Both the position numbers and the translations under genes were made by a program. This document shows positions 12,101 through 26,400 of a DNA stretch of 64,000 nt, piece by piece. The first letter of the stretch is position 1, and each line of letters opens with the position of its first letter. The notes under the pieces were generated by a model that did not search any database, was not told where the DNA came from, and was given only the letters and a program-made list of their open reading frames with translations. Source of the DNA: Colius striatus (lineage: Eukaryota; Chordata; Aves; Coliiformes; Coliidae); contig NC_084769.1 of NCBI RefSeq assembly GCF_028858725.1, forward strand, positions 11,161,501 to 11,225,500, in the 5' to 3' direction.

Positions 12101-14413
12101 CCAGGTGTTACAGCATGATAGCCTGCTGCTTTAGGAAGGGGCAAGGTTCATTTGTGGCTCTTTTGATTATGCAGAGTTCGCATTCATCATTCCAGGCTGA
12201 AATCATTCGCGGCCGAGGACAAGGAGAGAACTTTCCCACCCAAAAGGGAAATGATGTTGCATTGCTGAGCGACCAGCCCAAGTAATAATATAATCTTAGA
12301 AAAATGCAGTTCCCTGGAGTAAAGGAAGCTCTGTAAACTTCAGCTCCTCCAAGCTGTCGGCGTAGCTGTTGCCTGTGTTAGAGTAACGCTGCTGTCAGGC
12401 CCAATCTACTGAAGTGCTCTGGAGAGGACAGGGCAAAAAGGGAGTAAGGACCAGCTCCTGCTTAAAATGAGGACCTCTTGTAGGATCTGCATACTGGGAG
12501 GTTTATACCACCTACATTAGGATCTTGGGTCACAGCCCTTCTTTGCTGTTAATTTGGTTTTTATCTCAGCTGGGTGCTGGATGGGGTGATGGTCAGCCCT
12601 GGTCCTGGAGAGCTTGGAGAAGGAGCAAGCAGAGCCAGGGTGAGTGGAGGGATCAACTGGAGGAAGGTAGAACGATGCGAGGTTTCCACTCACTAGGGTG
12701 TTGGGGTGAAAAGCCTGGTTGGGTAAAACCAAGAGAGAAGAAAGCTCATTTGTAGAGCTGTTAGTGTTTGGGCAAAGCCATGCAAAGGAGAGGCACGTGG
12801 TAAAGTTACTCTGTGAGCGCTACCTGTGATTTGCCCTCACAGGGTGGGTGGCCTTAGCGTGTGCCCTGGTTTATTTTGGGCTCTGCTTGGTACAGGTCCC
12901 ATGGCATGAACCAAACCACAGAGACCTCCTTGATCTGGGTGCAGCAGCTTCTTAAGTCAGACACTCACTAGAGTGTTCTCTAGCAAACTGCTGGTCTTCA
13001 TAAAACATGTAGGAACTTGCTGTCTTGGAGGTCTCTGCCTTCCAGGCTAATTTGTTTCAATGTAGGAAGACAGACAAAGATGTCTCAGGAGCTTCATCTT
13101 TTCAAAAATGGGTATAAAAAGCATGAGAGATTAAAGAAAAATCGTTTTAAAAGTGCCTGAAATGCAACTCCCAACCTATTTCCTAGAAGCAGGGTGCTTA
13201 CAGGAGATAGCCTACAAGCTGTTGCTGCTCCTGTGATGCTGCCCCTGTCCCTCCCATATCCTCTGCACAGACAGAGCTGTTGAGAAGGGTTACATCTGCT
13301 TCTGCATCTGCTGTGCCCTTGGCTTGGAGTCGTTTGATAAGTAGTTTTGCAGTTGGTTACTTGAGCATCTCCCAAGCTGCAGTCAGCATCTCGGCTGTGG
13401 GCGAGGGAGTGCTGCTGCCAGAAGTCAGGATCTGTGTTAAGAGCCTCCTAAGATCTGGCTATCTTTCCTTAAAACCCCAACTCCTGGAGTTGTCATTACA
13501 GGAAGGGGAGAAAAAGAGCTTCTCACTGTTAAGGGGGAGAAAAAAAGCTTCTCACTGTCAAGGTGGTACATAAAAACCCCTTGAAAATGTGAGCTGCAAA
13601 CCCAGGAGACACATGAGAACTCCAGGTTGGCTTTGTTTAAAAATACCACCAGCTCAAAGCTGATCTCCAGAGGCTTTTGAGTCCAGACAGAGGGGCTGTT
13701 TCAGACACTCCTGCCTGGCAGGGCTTTGCCTGTGTGTCTGCAGGAGAAGTACGACCATCTTAATGATCTTGCTTTGTGAGGAAAAGAGAGAGTGTGCAAA
13801 GAAATACAGGGCAATGCAGCAGGAAAAGTGGGTGCAAACCCAGTTGCTTTCTGTCCAGCTGTCTGAATACCTTGTGCAAGGCCTTGACCTTGGCAGATTG
13901 ACTCTGCTGGAAGAAGCAAACTCCATCTGCCTTTTCATTCTTTGCAAGGATGTGGAGCTAGAAGGACTTTTAAAGCTGCTTTGGCAGCGTCCCGAGTGTG
14001 GTTTGGCAAGATGGAGCTGTTTGAGGGTGATGGTGTCACTTGCAATGTGACCAAAAGCTGCAGATCCTTCCCTTTGCCTGTCTGGGTGAGCACCCCACCT
14101 TGGGCTCCCAAGTCAGGGCTTGCAAAAAACCCTCTGGAAACACTGTGACCTTTGTGGTTCTTTCACCAAGGCAAACACAGAGATGTTTGAGGGACCTTTT
14201 GCACAGTGCTTAAATGGCAATGAAGGATCTTGCAGCTGAAGTTTGGGAGGATATGCCCTTTACTTTTTAACCCTGAGCTGATTTAGCTCTGAGATGAAAT
14301 CTGAGATGAAATCAGCTGGCAAAGGAGTTGAGGACAAATTTTAAGTGGTCTGATAGAGAGGCATGCAAAGTGCATGAAGGGTTAACTTGGCAGGGTTGAG
14401 GGTTGTCCTAGCG

Positions 14414-14444
<31 letters not shown>

Positions 14445-17400
14445 CAGGGCGTTTTTCTCAGTGTTTAGCATGCTGTGATGGCAGAGATTCTAAAGGCCCT
14501 TATGGGAATGAGCCTGACCTCTCTCCTCAATAACCAGGCAGACATCATTGTCACTGCTGCTACCAGAACCACCCTCAGATTCCCTCAGGGATCTCCAGAC
14601 CATGGGAGAAACCCCACGAAGGAGCCTTGAAGTGATGGGCAGGCTCCTTTGGGTTGCCAGTAGCAAAGGAGGGCTCTATTTTTTGTCTCTCCCAAAGAGC
14701 ATGCTAAAGGGCACTCCTGTGTCTGGGGTGACAAGAGGAATTTGGATCTACAGAGCAGAGTTATCCACGTCACTGCTTGTTAGGACACTGGTGTTCACAC
14801 CCTTCCTCTTGTGGAAAATCTCTTAAGCCCCGAGGACCAGCGTGAAACGTCAGGCACTGTTGAACTTTGCTGAAGCAGGGATGAATCACACCAAGTTGAA
14901 GATTTGACTTCAATGTATTATTGGAAAGATAAATTCTGTGATAGCCTAGCAGGAGGGTACTGCAGCTCACCCAGGACTTGTCTCGGGAGAAGGAGTGTGC
15001 CTAAGGCATGGAGGTTGGAATATTTGAGGGTGATTTGGTTTGGTTTGGGTTTTTTGTCCACTCTGTAAAAGCAAAAGGCACATCTCCCCTTGCAGGCTCA
15101 CCCCAGAAGATGTTTATCTAACAGGTTTTAAACATTTTGCTGCAGAGGAAGGTTACACAGTTTCTCTGAATTGCTGTCCCACTACATCCCTGCCATTAGG
15201 GGTAAGAAAACACTTTCTTATCAGAGAAACTGTAGCAGCTGGTAGTTAAACCTTCTTGCAAGGATATCTCCTACAAGTCATGGCCAGGTTTGAGCCTGTA
15301 TAACTTGTAAGATCTCATGAAGTGACAAACTAAGGCAATTTAGCCATCTGGGGAGGGAATGCAAAAGGTAGCTCTGAGTATTGAATTCATTTCTTCCCCT
15401 GTGATGGGAATGAATTTCCAGGAGTGGAAATATCAGCGAAGCAGCCACGCATGATTTGCTTTCCTTGTCTATTGGAATCAAGGACCTCGGTTGTGGAGCA
15501 TAATGCTGCTCTTGTAATTCAGCCTTTATCTTTGTGCTGGAGCTGGGCATAATTGTATCTGTGTCTGGAGGGACAAGGGGAAGGGTTTTCAGTAGCTGGT
15601 GCTCACAAAGGCATCTTTAGAAAGCTCCTTACCCCTGGTACAAGCTTGGAAGAGCTCAAAGGAAAATACCCCTGAGTAGCTTTAGGCAATTGAACAGTCA
15701 TCATTGTTTGATTCGGATTCAGTTACAGGACTAACATCTAAATGTTAATTCTTTTTAGGACATTATCAACTCTTTCAGCAAGTACAGAATGGGGCTGCAG
15801 TATTACTGGCAGCCAACCCTGCAGATAAAAGCCCTTTGAAAGGATGTTTCTTAGCAGGGAAACTTGATCAGAGTGTGCAGAATAATTGTGAAGATGGTCT
15901 TTTCTGCGAGAGAGGGAGCCCATGTGATGCATGAAAAAAGCCAAATGAGCAGCAGGAGGCTTCTGACCCGGGGAACTGAGAGTACCAGCGATTTTGTAGC
16001 CTCTGAGGATGGTCCATACCATGCAGACAGAGATCCTCATCATCTTGTCCTGCAAATTGCTGGTACACCTGGAGATTGTGTGGTGCTGGGTAATCCGCAT
16101 CACATACTGGCTTAACACCAAAGTTGATGGCCACTTGATGGTAAGAGCTTGCCAAAGCAGTCAGTGTGAGGTGGCTCTGTACTGGGTGATATGGATATCA
16201 GTGTGTGGACAGATGGGGTTTGGATGCAGATTTCTGGCCTCTTGATCCTCTGTGCTGCCTCGCCCAGCACACGGTGCCCCTGAGCACCAAGGTGGGCCAT
16301 AATCTGACCCTGACTCCTGTGGGTCCTCAGTGACAGCTCAGAGGGTGACAGCCCAATCCTGCTCCTTTCCATCACCCATTTCCACTGCTGGCTGCAGGGC
16401 TGGGCCATGGGGCTGCCTGCTGCAGAGCTGAGACCCGCATGGAGCCAGATGAAGACATCTTGTTCTCAGCCTCCCTGAAACTGCTGAGGTGAGGCTGCTG
16501 GTGCTGAGGCTGCACCTCGAGTGCTGTGTTCAGTTCTGGGCCCCTCACTACAAGAAGGACACTGAAGTGCTGGAACGTGTCCAGAGAAAAGGCAATGAAG
16601 CTGGGGAAGAGTCTGGAGCACAAGTGTGATGAGGAGCAGCTGAGGGAACTGGGATTGTTTAGCCTGGAGAAGAGGCAGAGGGGATACCTGATCACCCTCT
16701 ACAGCTACTTGAAAGGAGGTTGTAGTGGTGTGTAGGGGTTGGCCTCAAGGTGCATCAGAGGAGGTTTATATTGGAGATGAGGAAGAACTTTTTCCCTGAG
16801 AGGATTGGTAGACGCTGTCCCAGGCTGCCCAAGGAGCTGGTGGAGTCCCCATCCTGGAGATATTGAAAAGCCATGGAGATGAGGTGCTGAGTAATATGGC
16901 TTAGTGGTGAGTTTGTCAGTGTGAGGTGAGTGGACTCAATGATCTTAAAGGTCTTTTCCATCCAAAGTGACTCTACGATTCCATGAAACACGCGCAGAAA
17001 AGTGCTGGCAATGGTAAATCACTTCCCCTGTGGTTCTCAGAAAGGAAACATGTACCTGCAGAGGCAGAGGGCAGAGAGGACAGGGGTGTAGGGACATACA
17101 CACACACGCTGCTCCCATGTGCCAGGGAAGGAGCTGTGCTGTCCCCTGGAAGAAGGAGGCGCGGGGCAGCCTGAGCCCTTCCAGCGCGGCTTCCGGCAGC
17201 ACACCGCTGCCGTGTCATCGAGGAAATGCGATTTACATCATCATCCTTTCGCAGCAGATGGGGGAAGGGAGGTGGGGGCCCTTGTCTCTTCTGGGGATTA
17301 ATTTCTCTTTAAGCAGCTTTATTTATTGGTTTTGCCTGTTTGCTTTTTTTCTCCACCCCCTCCCAAGTCTCCCCATCCCTTGCTGGAAGAGGAATCCACG

Positions 17401-20400
17401 GTTCCCGCTGCCACCACACCATGCTTCAGCTGAAAGGCGAGAGCTGGGTGTGAGGCTTGGGCTGCCATCAGTTTTGCCTGGGATGGGCTTGGATTTTGCT
17501 AGTCTACATGGAGGGAAGAATCCAGCGAGCCTCATATCTGTGGCGTCATGCTACATGGCCTTGGTGGCCCTGTGATCCTCCTGCATTCAAGAGGGCCCTT
17601 CATCTTTCTTGTCCCCACCATGTCCTTGAGAAGTTGCTCAGTTCCCAGGTTGGTCATCATCCCTGGGGTGGCCACTGACCAGCAAAGCTTCTTGGCGTGT
17701 GCTTAGTGTGAAGCACACAGAAAAGTTCCTTGGGGAGCTCTTAAGTGCATTGCTGGAGTGACTCTGGTCAAGATATCTGGACCAAAGCCCACCGTGGTGT
17801 GGTGGGCAGCATTGCTCTGCCCCCAGGAATATGTGGAAGCCCCATCTGCTCCCAACGTGGCGTCTCAGCATGGCAGCACCCCTCTTTTCCTACTCCCTCC
17901 TCCGTCTTCCTAGGGTTTATTGTCCACTCCTGGCTATGGGAGCAACTCCTGGGCTCAAAGTCGCTGCTTTGCAGCAGGGACCTGTGGTTTTGCTTCTAGA
18001 GTCTGACATGAAAATACCATCTTATTTTCTCCTAGGTCTGCAAAAGGGCAGAGTTCTCAACTCTTCACCCCGCTGGGCATTGCTTTTTGATGTGTGTTGA
18101 GGTTTTGTGCAGAAAAATCTGTGCTTCAGCCCACAGTTCTTGTGGTTTTAAGCACAATCCCAAATAATCACAGAATACCAAGTCTGTTGTGTTTTTTCTC
18201 CCCTGCAAGATCCATTTAAATCAAATACAAGTCCATTGAGCTTATATTGGGAGTAAATGAGCTACACGGGATGGCTTTGGTTATACATGAGGTCAGGCAG
18301 AATGAGCTAAACTCCCTTCTGGCCTTGAAATGAAACTTTGCAGAAAGCAAGATTTCATCCTGCAGCTTCTAAGCTGCTAGCTGCTAGCACCTTCCTCCTC
18401 AGAGGCTGAGCCCCAGGACTGCACCTTGGGAGGCTGCTCACCCCCCTGTCACTGAAGTACAGCCCTCCCTGAGGTTCTTCTCTTTCTGTTACCAGTTTAA
18501 CTGATCTTGGGCAGCTGCTGGGGGCATGTGGTGGGGTTGGGAGAGTCATCCCATGGATGGTGATGCCCTGGTTAACACACAGAGGGTAATTCATCTCTCC
18601 ATAGCAGCAGCAGGCTGTCTCACCTGGAAGTATTGCCCCATGTGAGATTGTTACTGATTGTAAACCTTGCAGACAAATTCCAGGTTTCTGTATTTATTTG
18701 TGTGAGAGCTCTAGAGAAAGGTCTGTGCTAGAAGTTCGTGTGCTCACAAAAGCAATCAGCAGCAGCATCATCCTGTGCTCTCCAGCCCTGTTTCTTTCTA
18801 CTTAACCAGCACTGCACACACTGCCATGGCTTTTTTTTTTCTCTCTTTTCTTTTTTTTTCCCCTTTCTTTTTTGCAGCCAGGATGTTTTTTCTTGCCTTT
18901 TTATTGTTCCAGTGACCTAGCAACTCCACTTTGGTGGAGCCCTGCCAAGAGACTTCCTCCCTGAGCCGTCTGACAGTCTCCAGCAGCACTGCCCTCGGAT
19001 GGGAGCACAAGTTAAAACCACACCAGGCTGGGTCCCTGCTTGACTTTTGCTCTTCCCTCAGGAGTGCCAGTGAGGGTACCGCTGCCATCCTGGCGAGCAA
19101 AGCTTCCAGGGTACTTTAGAATATATCACTGAGTGGGTGATATTTACTGTAATGTTTCTGCAGGCCATTGCAGAAAAGCCTGGAGAGCTTTGGAAACAGA
19201 TTAGGTGGTGCTGGGGTTTAGCATTTGGGATCCGTGGTGCAGGCAGGGTAGTGGGAGACATTTCAGCATCACAGGCCAGTGGGAGAAGGGATGGAGAGAA
19301 GGTGTGAGTGCTCAGAGAGCTGTGCAATTGGGGAGATTTCTTTTAGCTCACTTTTATTAATGTTCACTGAAAACAGTGAAAAATAAATCCCTTTGGTAAG
19401 TGCTCCTGGGCCAGAGCTGCCTTCACACCCCATGAGTCTCCAGGAGCTTTTCCCATGTTAATAACACAAGAGGGCACACTTCTGAGATAGCAAATAAATA
19501 AGACAGGTAATTTGTGCTTTTTGCTCAGGAGAGACAGCAGGGAGATGGGCTGTGAGGCCTCTGTAGGGCTGGAGGTTTGGTCCCCTCTTCACTGGTTGGT
19601 TAGACTGGGATTTTACTGGAGCCTCAGCATAGTTATGAGGATTTTTTTAAGAGCACGGGTAGACAAGAGACAGCTTATCCCTATTGGAAATGGACTTTGA
19701 ATGTGTTTTGCAAAGACTCAACAGTAAAACATTACTTGTTTTTTATTATTCCATTGACAAAAGCTGTTTAAAACCAAGAGCTCATGAGAAGAGGTTTCAG
19801 GTGCTGCTCGGAGCCCTGGGCAGGCAGTTTGCAGGTAGCACGGGTCTGTGCAGTCCCAGGGATCTGTGGTTCAAACCCAAACTATCCAGGAAAGGTGAGT
19901 GAGAAGGTCGGGGTTTTGTAGGCTTGAGCTGGTGATCTGAGAGCCTGCAGGGGAATGTTCAGGTCACCAAAGTGAAGAGGCTGGAAAGCACTGGATAAGC
20001 AGGACAATATCGTGTCCCTGTACTGTGCAGGTCGTATCCCCAGTTGCAGGCAGGCTGTGTGCACAGTGCTGGAAATGACCACAGGTTTCTGTGTGCTCTT
20101 TATTTTGGAGGACCTTTTTCTCTGCTTTAGGGTACTGCTCTTAAGAGTAATAATTTGATCTTCTGTTTTCTTATGACATCTCTGATCATCAAGATCTGGG
20201 ACCAAGAAAAAAAAGGGTAGGAGTCAAAAATGGCCTTTAGCATCCTCTGTGGTTTTACAGGTCCCAGAGTGGAGGCTGTGTGGAAGTGCAGTGTGTTTTT
20301 GTCTCATAAGGCAGCACTGCAAGCAAAGTGTCTGGCACAGGAGGGGCTGAGGATGATGCCAGTGTTGTCAGCACCATGGACACCCTTCAGCCATAGCAGC

Positions 20401-23400
20401 CAGGGAGGCCTCAACCACCTGGACTGTGGCATGCTCAGTTTGCAGGGTCTACTGCTGGCTTTAAGCCCAGGATGAGGAGCACAGAGACCTGAGCCAAGTG
20501 CTGCCAGGGGATGTGACTGGGGGATGGCCCATCCAAACCGAGCCCTGCAGCAGGACTCCTGCACCTCCTCCCCATCCACCCTCTCTTGCCACCTTTCTTC
20601 ATCCAGCCTCAATAACTCCTTTCATTAATATCAAAAGAATTAGGGGAAAAAAAGGGCTGACCACCTGTGATTAAACCCTCTCACATTCCTCCCGTGCTTC
20701 GTGCACACGAGGGACCTTCCCCAGGCAATATTATCAGTGTGTTTACGCTCCACTGACCCCTCTCAAGTATGAACACTTCTTTTTTCAGCCCCTGTCCACC
20801 GTGTCCGTGCCCCATCCCATCCCCTCCCCGCCTCGAACCGCTTCTTTCAGGGCAAGAACAAGGAAGGAAACCGAAAATCCCAGAGAGCCGTGGACAGTCC
20901 AGATTTAGGGCTGTAGCTTTTGTTCGCACAAACTCACTTGGCTCTTAACCGGCCTCCACCCATGATCCCGACATCCGCAGCAGCCGTTCAAAACACACAG
21001 CGCAGAGCCCGAGCCTGGCCCCGGCGGGGACCGGCAGCCCCCCGTGCCGCCCCCAGCCCCGGCTTTGCTCCCCGAAGCTCCTCCCTCCAGCCTGCCTGTC
21101 TTCCTAACCTTTTTCCTACAGCCGGCGAGGAGTTTTCTAAGTTGAGATGAGTTTTGTTTGGTGGGTTGTGGGCTTGTTTTTTCCCCCTCCCTCCACGAGC
21201 CTGCGATGATGTTAAGATTATGCAACGTTAACAGATGTGGGCTTTATAATTATAGCTGCCTGTCCTCGGGAGGAGCCAGCTTTAGCTTCACGCATCCTCG
21301 GGGTGGCTGTAGCCCTGGCAGAACCGCGGCTGCCGTACCGAGAGCGGCCCCGGGGAATCACCACCCTCTACTCTGGGCTGAAGGGCGGCTCTGAGCAGCC
21401 AAGCAGCCGCTCTTGGCTTTCCTTGTGTGCAAACACAGCCTCCTAGGGTCTAGGCTGTATTTTTTTTTGCCTTTAGAGAAGAGAAAAAACCCTCTTGTGC
21501 AGGAGAGCAGCGGGGCTGGGATAGCTTGCGGCGTGCCTTGGCTGTTTGTGATGCTCCTGTCTGCAGGGATGCTGCTCCCCTGGTGTTAGCAGGATACAGC
21601 CCTCCCCACTCCCTGCCCTAAAATGGCCGTGAGCGATCACAACAGCTGCTGAAAACTCATGCTGCTGTGCTTTTCGGTGTTGTGCTGTCCTGTGGCTGTG
21701 CCTTGAGCATCTGTATGATGTTGCCCAGCAGCAGCCACCCTCTGCCCAGGGCGGTGCCTGTGCTGCAGCCAGGGATGGAGACAGAAAATCACTAGCCCAA
21801 AAGGGATTTTTTCAGGAGTCTCACATGGCAGCCATCCAGCCAGGCTGCCAGAGGCAAACCCAAAGCCTCAAGAAATCAACTGGAACTTGATCTGTTTGTC
21901 CTGGATGCGTTGTAACTTAGCTCCCAGCAAGCCCTGGACTTGTTATGCTTGTGAAGAAAAAGTAAGTCCAAGCCTCGACCTGTCTGGTGAGCATCGCTGC
22001 TGGTTTTAACTGGGAAGGAAAACACTGGTCTGGCAGGTGGCAGGAGGGTTTCCACTGGAAGTTGAGTATTCCTCTTGATGGCTGTGGTCACGTGCAGTGA
22101 AACCATGGAAAGCACTTGGCAGTCCAGGATGTAATGGAATTGTTAGTGACAGGTCGGTACCTGAGCTAAAGGGCCGCTCTGCTTTAAGCCCTTTATGCAT
22201 CAAGGAAGGCCAGATGGTTCCATGTGTGGGGTTTTTGGAACAAGTTTGCATCTGGGCCATCTGCTGCAACGGCAAGTCATCTTTGAAGGCTATTTTCTGC
22301 AGGCTAGTCGAAGGGATTGCAGTAGTCTTGCACTTCTGAGCTGAGATTTCGTACCTGTTTTGTCAAACAGCCTGATTTTGGAGGGTTTCCTTACTACATG
22401 CTGTAGTTTGGATTTTGCAGCGTGGCTCGTCTTCTGCAACCACCGAAGCGGGGAGCTGAGCAGGAGGTTTTCCTCCTTGCACCAGGACCTGGCATACCTT
22501 GCAGGCCAGATGACTCTAAAATGCTCCTGTAAATAATACCTTCTTACTGGACCTGTCCACTCCCTGGCTGCACTCAAAGCCAGGTTTGCTGGCGCCGATG
22601 ATAAGGAGAAGAGTTTTACCTCAGTTTATTCCCAGCAGCTCTTGCAGAGCCAAAAGAGGATAGAGAAAACTAGCAGCTGGATTTGCAGGGTGAACAACCA
22701 CCAAACACCCAGCAGCATTTTACTATTGAGCCGGTTGCATTCAACTAAGGGTCACAGCTGAAGGTACTGCTTGCTGCTATTTGCAGGGTTATCTCTAACA
22801 AGTGGCAATGAAATGCTTGCTGCAGTGCCCCACTATATATTTTATCGTGCCTGGCCAGAGCCCTTGTTGACAAATGACTTTGCAGCCTGAGAAAGCAAAT
22901 TTCCCTCTATCTGTTCTGGTTCCCTAAGGGTTTCTTTAAGCATCTGCTGCTTTGCCCTTTTGCTGGGCAGCAAAGCCAGCTGCTAGGGCACAGTAAGCAT
23001 GGTGCTGCACAGCTGAAAGCTTCTAGCCAGAGGGAATGGATGGAGAGACATTCAGTGTGCTGACCTCCAGCACACCCAAACTTGTCATGGTAGGGGCTGC
23101 TATGAACAGTTGTGGGATACAGTTACAGGCTGGCAATTGGCTTGCAAATGAATGTAGCAGGCATCCTTGTGCAAATGTGGACAAGAAGTGGGTTGTTTCT
23201 TGGGGTAGGAGGTGGCTCATAGTGGGGTCAGGATGGCAGCAGCTGCTCTGAGTGGTCAGCAAGGTGAGCATCACAGCCACGGCCTGGTCAGCAAAGGTAC
23301 CTAAGGAGCTGCAGCTCTTGTCTCCTTGGCCCTGGTGGTGCTTGGGCTTCCAGGGTGAAATGCAGACTGTCCTACCTATGTATCTCTTTTTTTTGCTTGG

Positions 23401-26400
23401 TGAGTTCCCACTGAACCTGTTGCAGATAGATAGTGGAAACCACTCCCCAAATTGCTGCCTCTGGCATGGCAGGTGCAGCAACCCTTAAGGAGACACCAAA
23501 GGCAAGGAGGAGTAGGTGTCCCACAGGTGTTTCTCTGAGGCACAGCTTTCTTACAGACACTGCTTGGAGGCCAAGGACAGATGTGCAAGGCTTAATCTTC
23601 ACCATCACAGCTTATGGGCAGAGACTGAGCGGTACCTTTAGCTGCCGCCTGTGTGTCCTCCACAGCCTTGTTTTGAGATGCAACATGTGTGACAGGCAGG
23701 ACATGTCCCATAGCCTGGTGGATCTCTGAGCTGCAAAGTGGGGAGAGCTGCCCTCACAAAATATTTGACTTTTCTCAGTTTGAGAGACTTTTCTCTCACT
23801 CTACGCTGTAGTTTCCCTAGCCAGGCTCCCATTCAGCCCACCCCACAAGCAGAGTGTGCTTTGGGCTGTACCAGCCCAGAGATGGTGTTTTAGTTGTAAG
23901 GGAGATGGGCAAAACTGGGACATGAACTGCAATTTCAGATGGCATAGCCGTGATTTGGACTCGCTTTGACTTCTTGTGGGCTTTGAAGAGCACGTGGGGC
24001 TGCAGTGGCAGCCTCAGGGCTGCATTGCAGGGCAGGGACTGGTGCTGCTTGTTTTCATGTGACTGATGTGCAGGGAAATCCTTACACAGCCCTGGCTGAT
24101 ATTGCAAGTTGGAAACTCCAATTGCCCTGGCAAATCTCACTGGAAGTGCTCACAGCAGCTGTCACTAGATGTTCTGCTCCAGGCAGTATCAGGCTGGATG
24201 GCAGACGCAAGGCTGAAGCTACAGCTGCCACACTGAGTCCTGCTGCAGCTGCCAGCACCCAGCATTCATCATTGAGCTGAGAAGTTGGCTACGAACACCT
24301 TCAGTCTTTGCTTAGGGCCTGGTTTGGGAACATGCTTGTGTTGCAGAGATGCACAGAGCCATCTGTTTGCTTTTGGAGATTCCATTAAGCATATAATGGC
24401 TATTGATGTCCCTGGGAGAAGTCATTTCTGGGTCCATGAGATCCAGCAGATGGTAGAAATGCAGAACAAAGAGGGGATGAGATTGCGGCTGTTACACGTG
24501 GGCACGGTGGGGAGCACTTGGAGAGAGGGGAAGACCTAGCTAAGCTAAAGGGTAATGCTGGCTTAGGAAACAGATTTCTTCCATAAAGATATTTATTCAT
24601 TTTTCTAATGAAATAAGAAAAGGATCCTGGATGATGGAAGAGGTGGGAGTTTGGAGCAGCCTTCCAGCAGGAGCAAGAGAGCAGACCCAGACACTTTTAG
24701 GGTGGAAGCTATGTTTACTCACCAGAAGATGGACCTGCAGATACACTGACTTCTTCTTCATCTTGCTTCTCATGTTCTGGTAGACATTAATATCAGATAT
24801 GACAAAATGTCCATCACCTTGGGATGCTTCAGCATACACTGGTCCACCATACACTGGTCTGTCCCAATGCCTCGTGGTGGCTGAATGGGTTACGCCGGTG
24901 CTCCTGTTTGCCCTGAAGGTCTCAACCAGTCTCATACCAGCTCTCTGGAAGTGGTGGGATTAGAGGTCAGAAGTCCAGCAAGCACTAGCTGAGCAGAGAG
25001 AGGGGAAGAGATGTGGGTCCTCTCCATTCCCACCACACCTTTGGGATAGGGCACATGGCTGCACTGGGCTCCAGCTGGTCATCAGCTCTGGAGACCTCCA
25101 CAGTCTTCCCATGGACTCCATGTTGTTTGTTTAAGACTTTATTCTTGCTCCTTTATAGATTTCTTGTTCTCCTAACGTACAAAGAAAAGCGTGGGGATGC
25201 TGACTTGAATTTATCTTGCACACAAAGGTGTGTTTTGGCACGTGTCCTCATGGACCAATCTGATTTCCACTGGTGTGAATCCAAAAAGGAATTTCATGTC
25301 TGTGTTTTGGTTATGCAAAATTTTCTCTAGTGTAAATGAGATCAGAGCTTGGCCTGGGATGTACAGCAAAGAGCTGAGCCTGCACATCCAGCGCTGATGG
25401 GATTTCAGCTTTTTGTCTTGCTTTTACCTTCCAGTCATCGAGAGCAGCCATCAGGAGAGGAGTTCAGACGTGGAGATAAGGACTTCTGGTGGTCTGATGG
25501 AGAGCGTGGAGCTGGTGACAAAGCTGGCCAAGAGCAAGGCGTGGGCATGGCTGCCTGCCAGGCACAGCACTGTGGCCACGGGGCACGTTGGTCCCCCTTC
25601 CAGCAGTGGGGAAGTCACTCTGCCGGGAGCAGGAGCCCTGGGCAGCCTGTCTGGTGGGACAGCCGCCCACCTGCCCACCCACAGCCATCCTCCCGGTGAG
25701 TTTTCAGAGTCACAGAATGGTGGGGGTTGAAAGGGACCTCCAGAGATCATCCAGTCCATGCCCCTGCTAAAGCAGGTTTCTCAATCAGGAGGCAGAGAAA
25801 CGTATCCAGGTGGGTTTGGAAACCTGCAGAGAAGGAGCCTCCACCCCCTCCCTGGGCAGCCTGTGCCAGGGCTCCCTCACCTCAACAGGAAAAAATTTCC
25901 CTTATGTTTAAGTGGAACTTTTTGTGTTCCACTTTATGTCTATTACCCCTTGTCCTGTCACTGGAGACAACAGAAAAATGTGCCTTCTGTCCTCCTGACA
26001 TCCACCCTTAAGCCACTTAAAAAGTGTTGATGAGGTCCCCGCTCAGTTTCCTCCAGGTTAAACAGCCCCAGTTCCCGCAGCCTTTCCTCATAAGAAAGAT
26101 GTTCCAGTCCCCTGATCATCTTGGTAGCCCTCCACTGAGTTCTCTCCAGGAGTCCCTCTTCATCTGGGGAGCCGAAAACTGGACACAGTACTCTAGATGA
26201 GGCCTCACCAGGGCAGAGTAGAGGGAGAGGAGAACCCACACCTCAGCCTAGTGGCCACACGTACATGCTTGCCAGATTTAGTTCCAAAAGGGTTTTAGCC
26301 TTCTTAGCCTTCCTAGTTTCATCCCTACATGCTCTAGCAATATTACCATACTCTTCCCAAGCAACCAGGCCCTTTTTCCACCTTCCATAGACTTCTTTCT

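Larger units (their letters stand above)
6132..25434 (+). other. HEG1: HEG1 intron 1 (about 19 kb)
   Basis: The intron runs between the exon 1 donor GTGAGT and the exon 2 acceptor. It contains CR1 fragments at 10097 and 16511, a CA repeat at 14416, a T/C-rich tract at 18830-18885 and GC-richer patches at about 7680-7960 and 20700-21480 that may be regulatory. I see no exon with HEG1-like features. Endothelial enhancers of such genes are often in the first intron, but that is inference. Confidence 0.7.

Noticed and set aside
19835..19894. 60-nt phase-compatible exon candidate in intron 1 ending at GTGAGT
   Set aside because: The frame would fit between exons 1 and 2, but the acceptor has no pyrimidine tract and the peptide has no HEG1 character.
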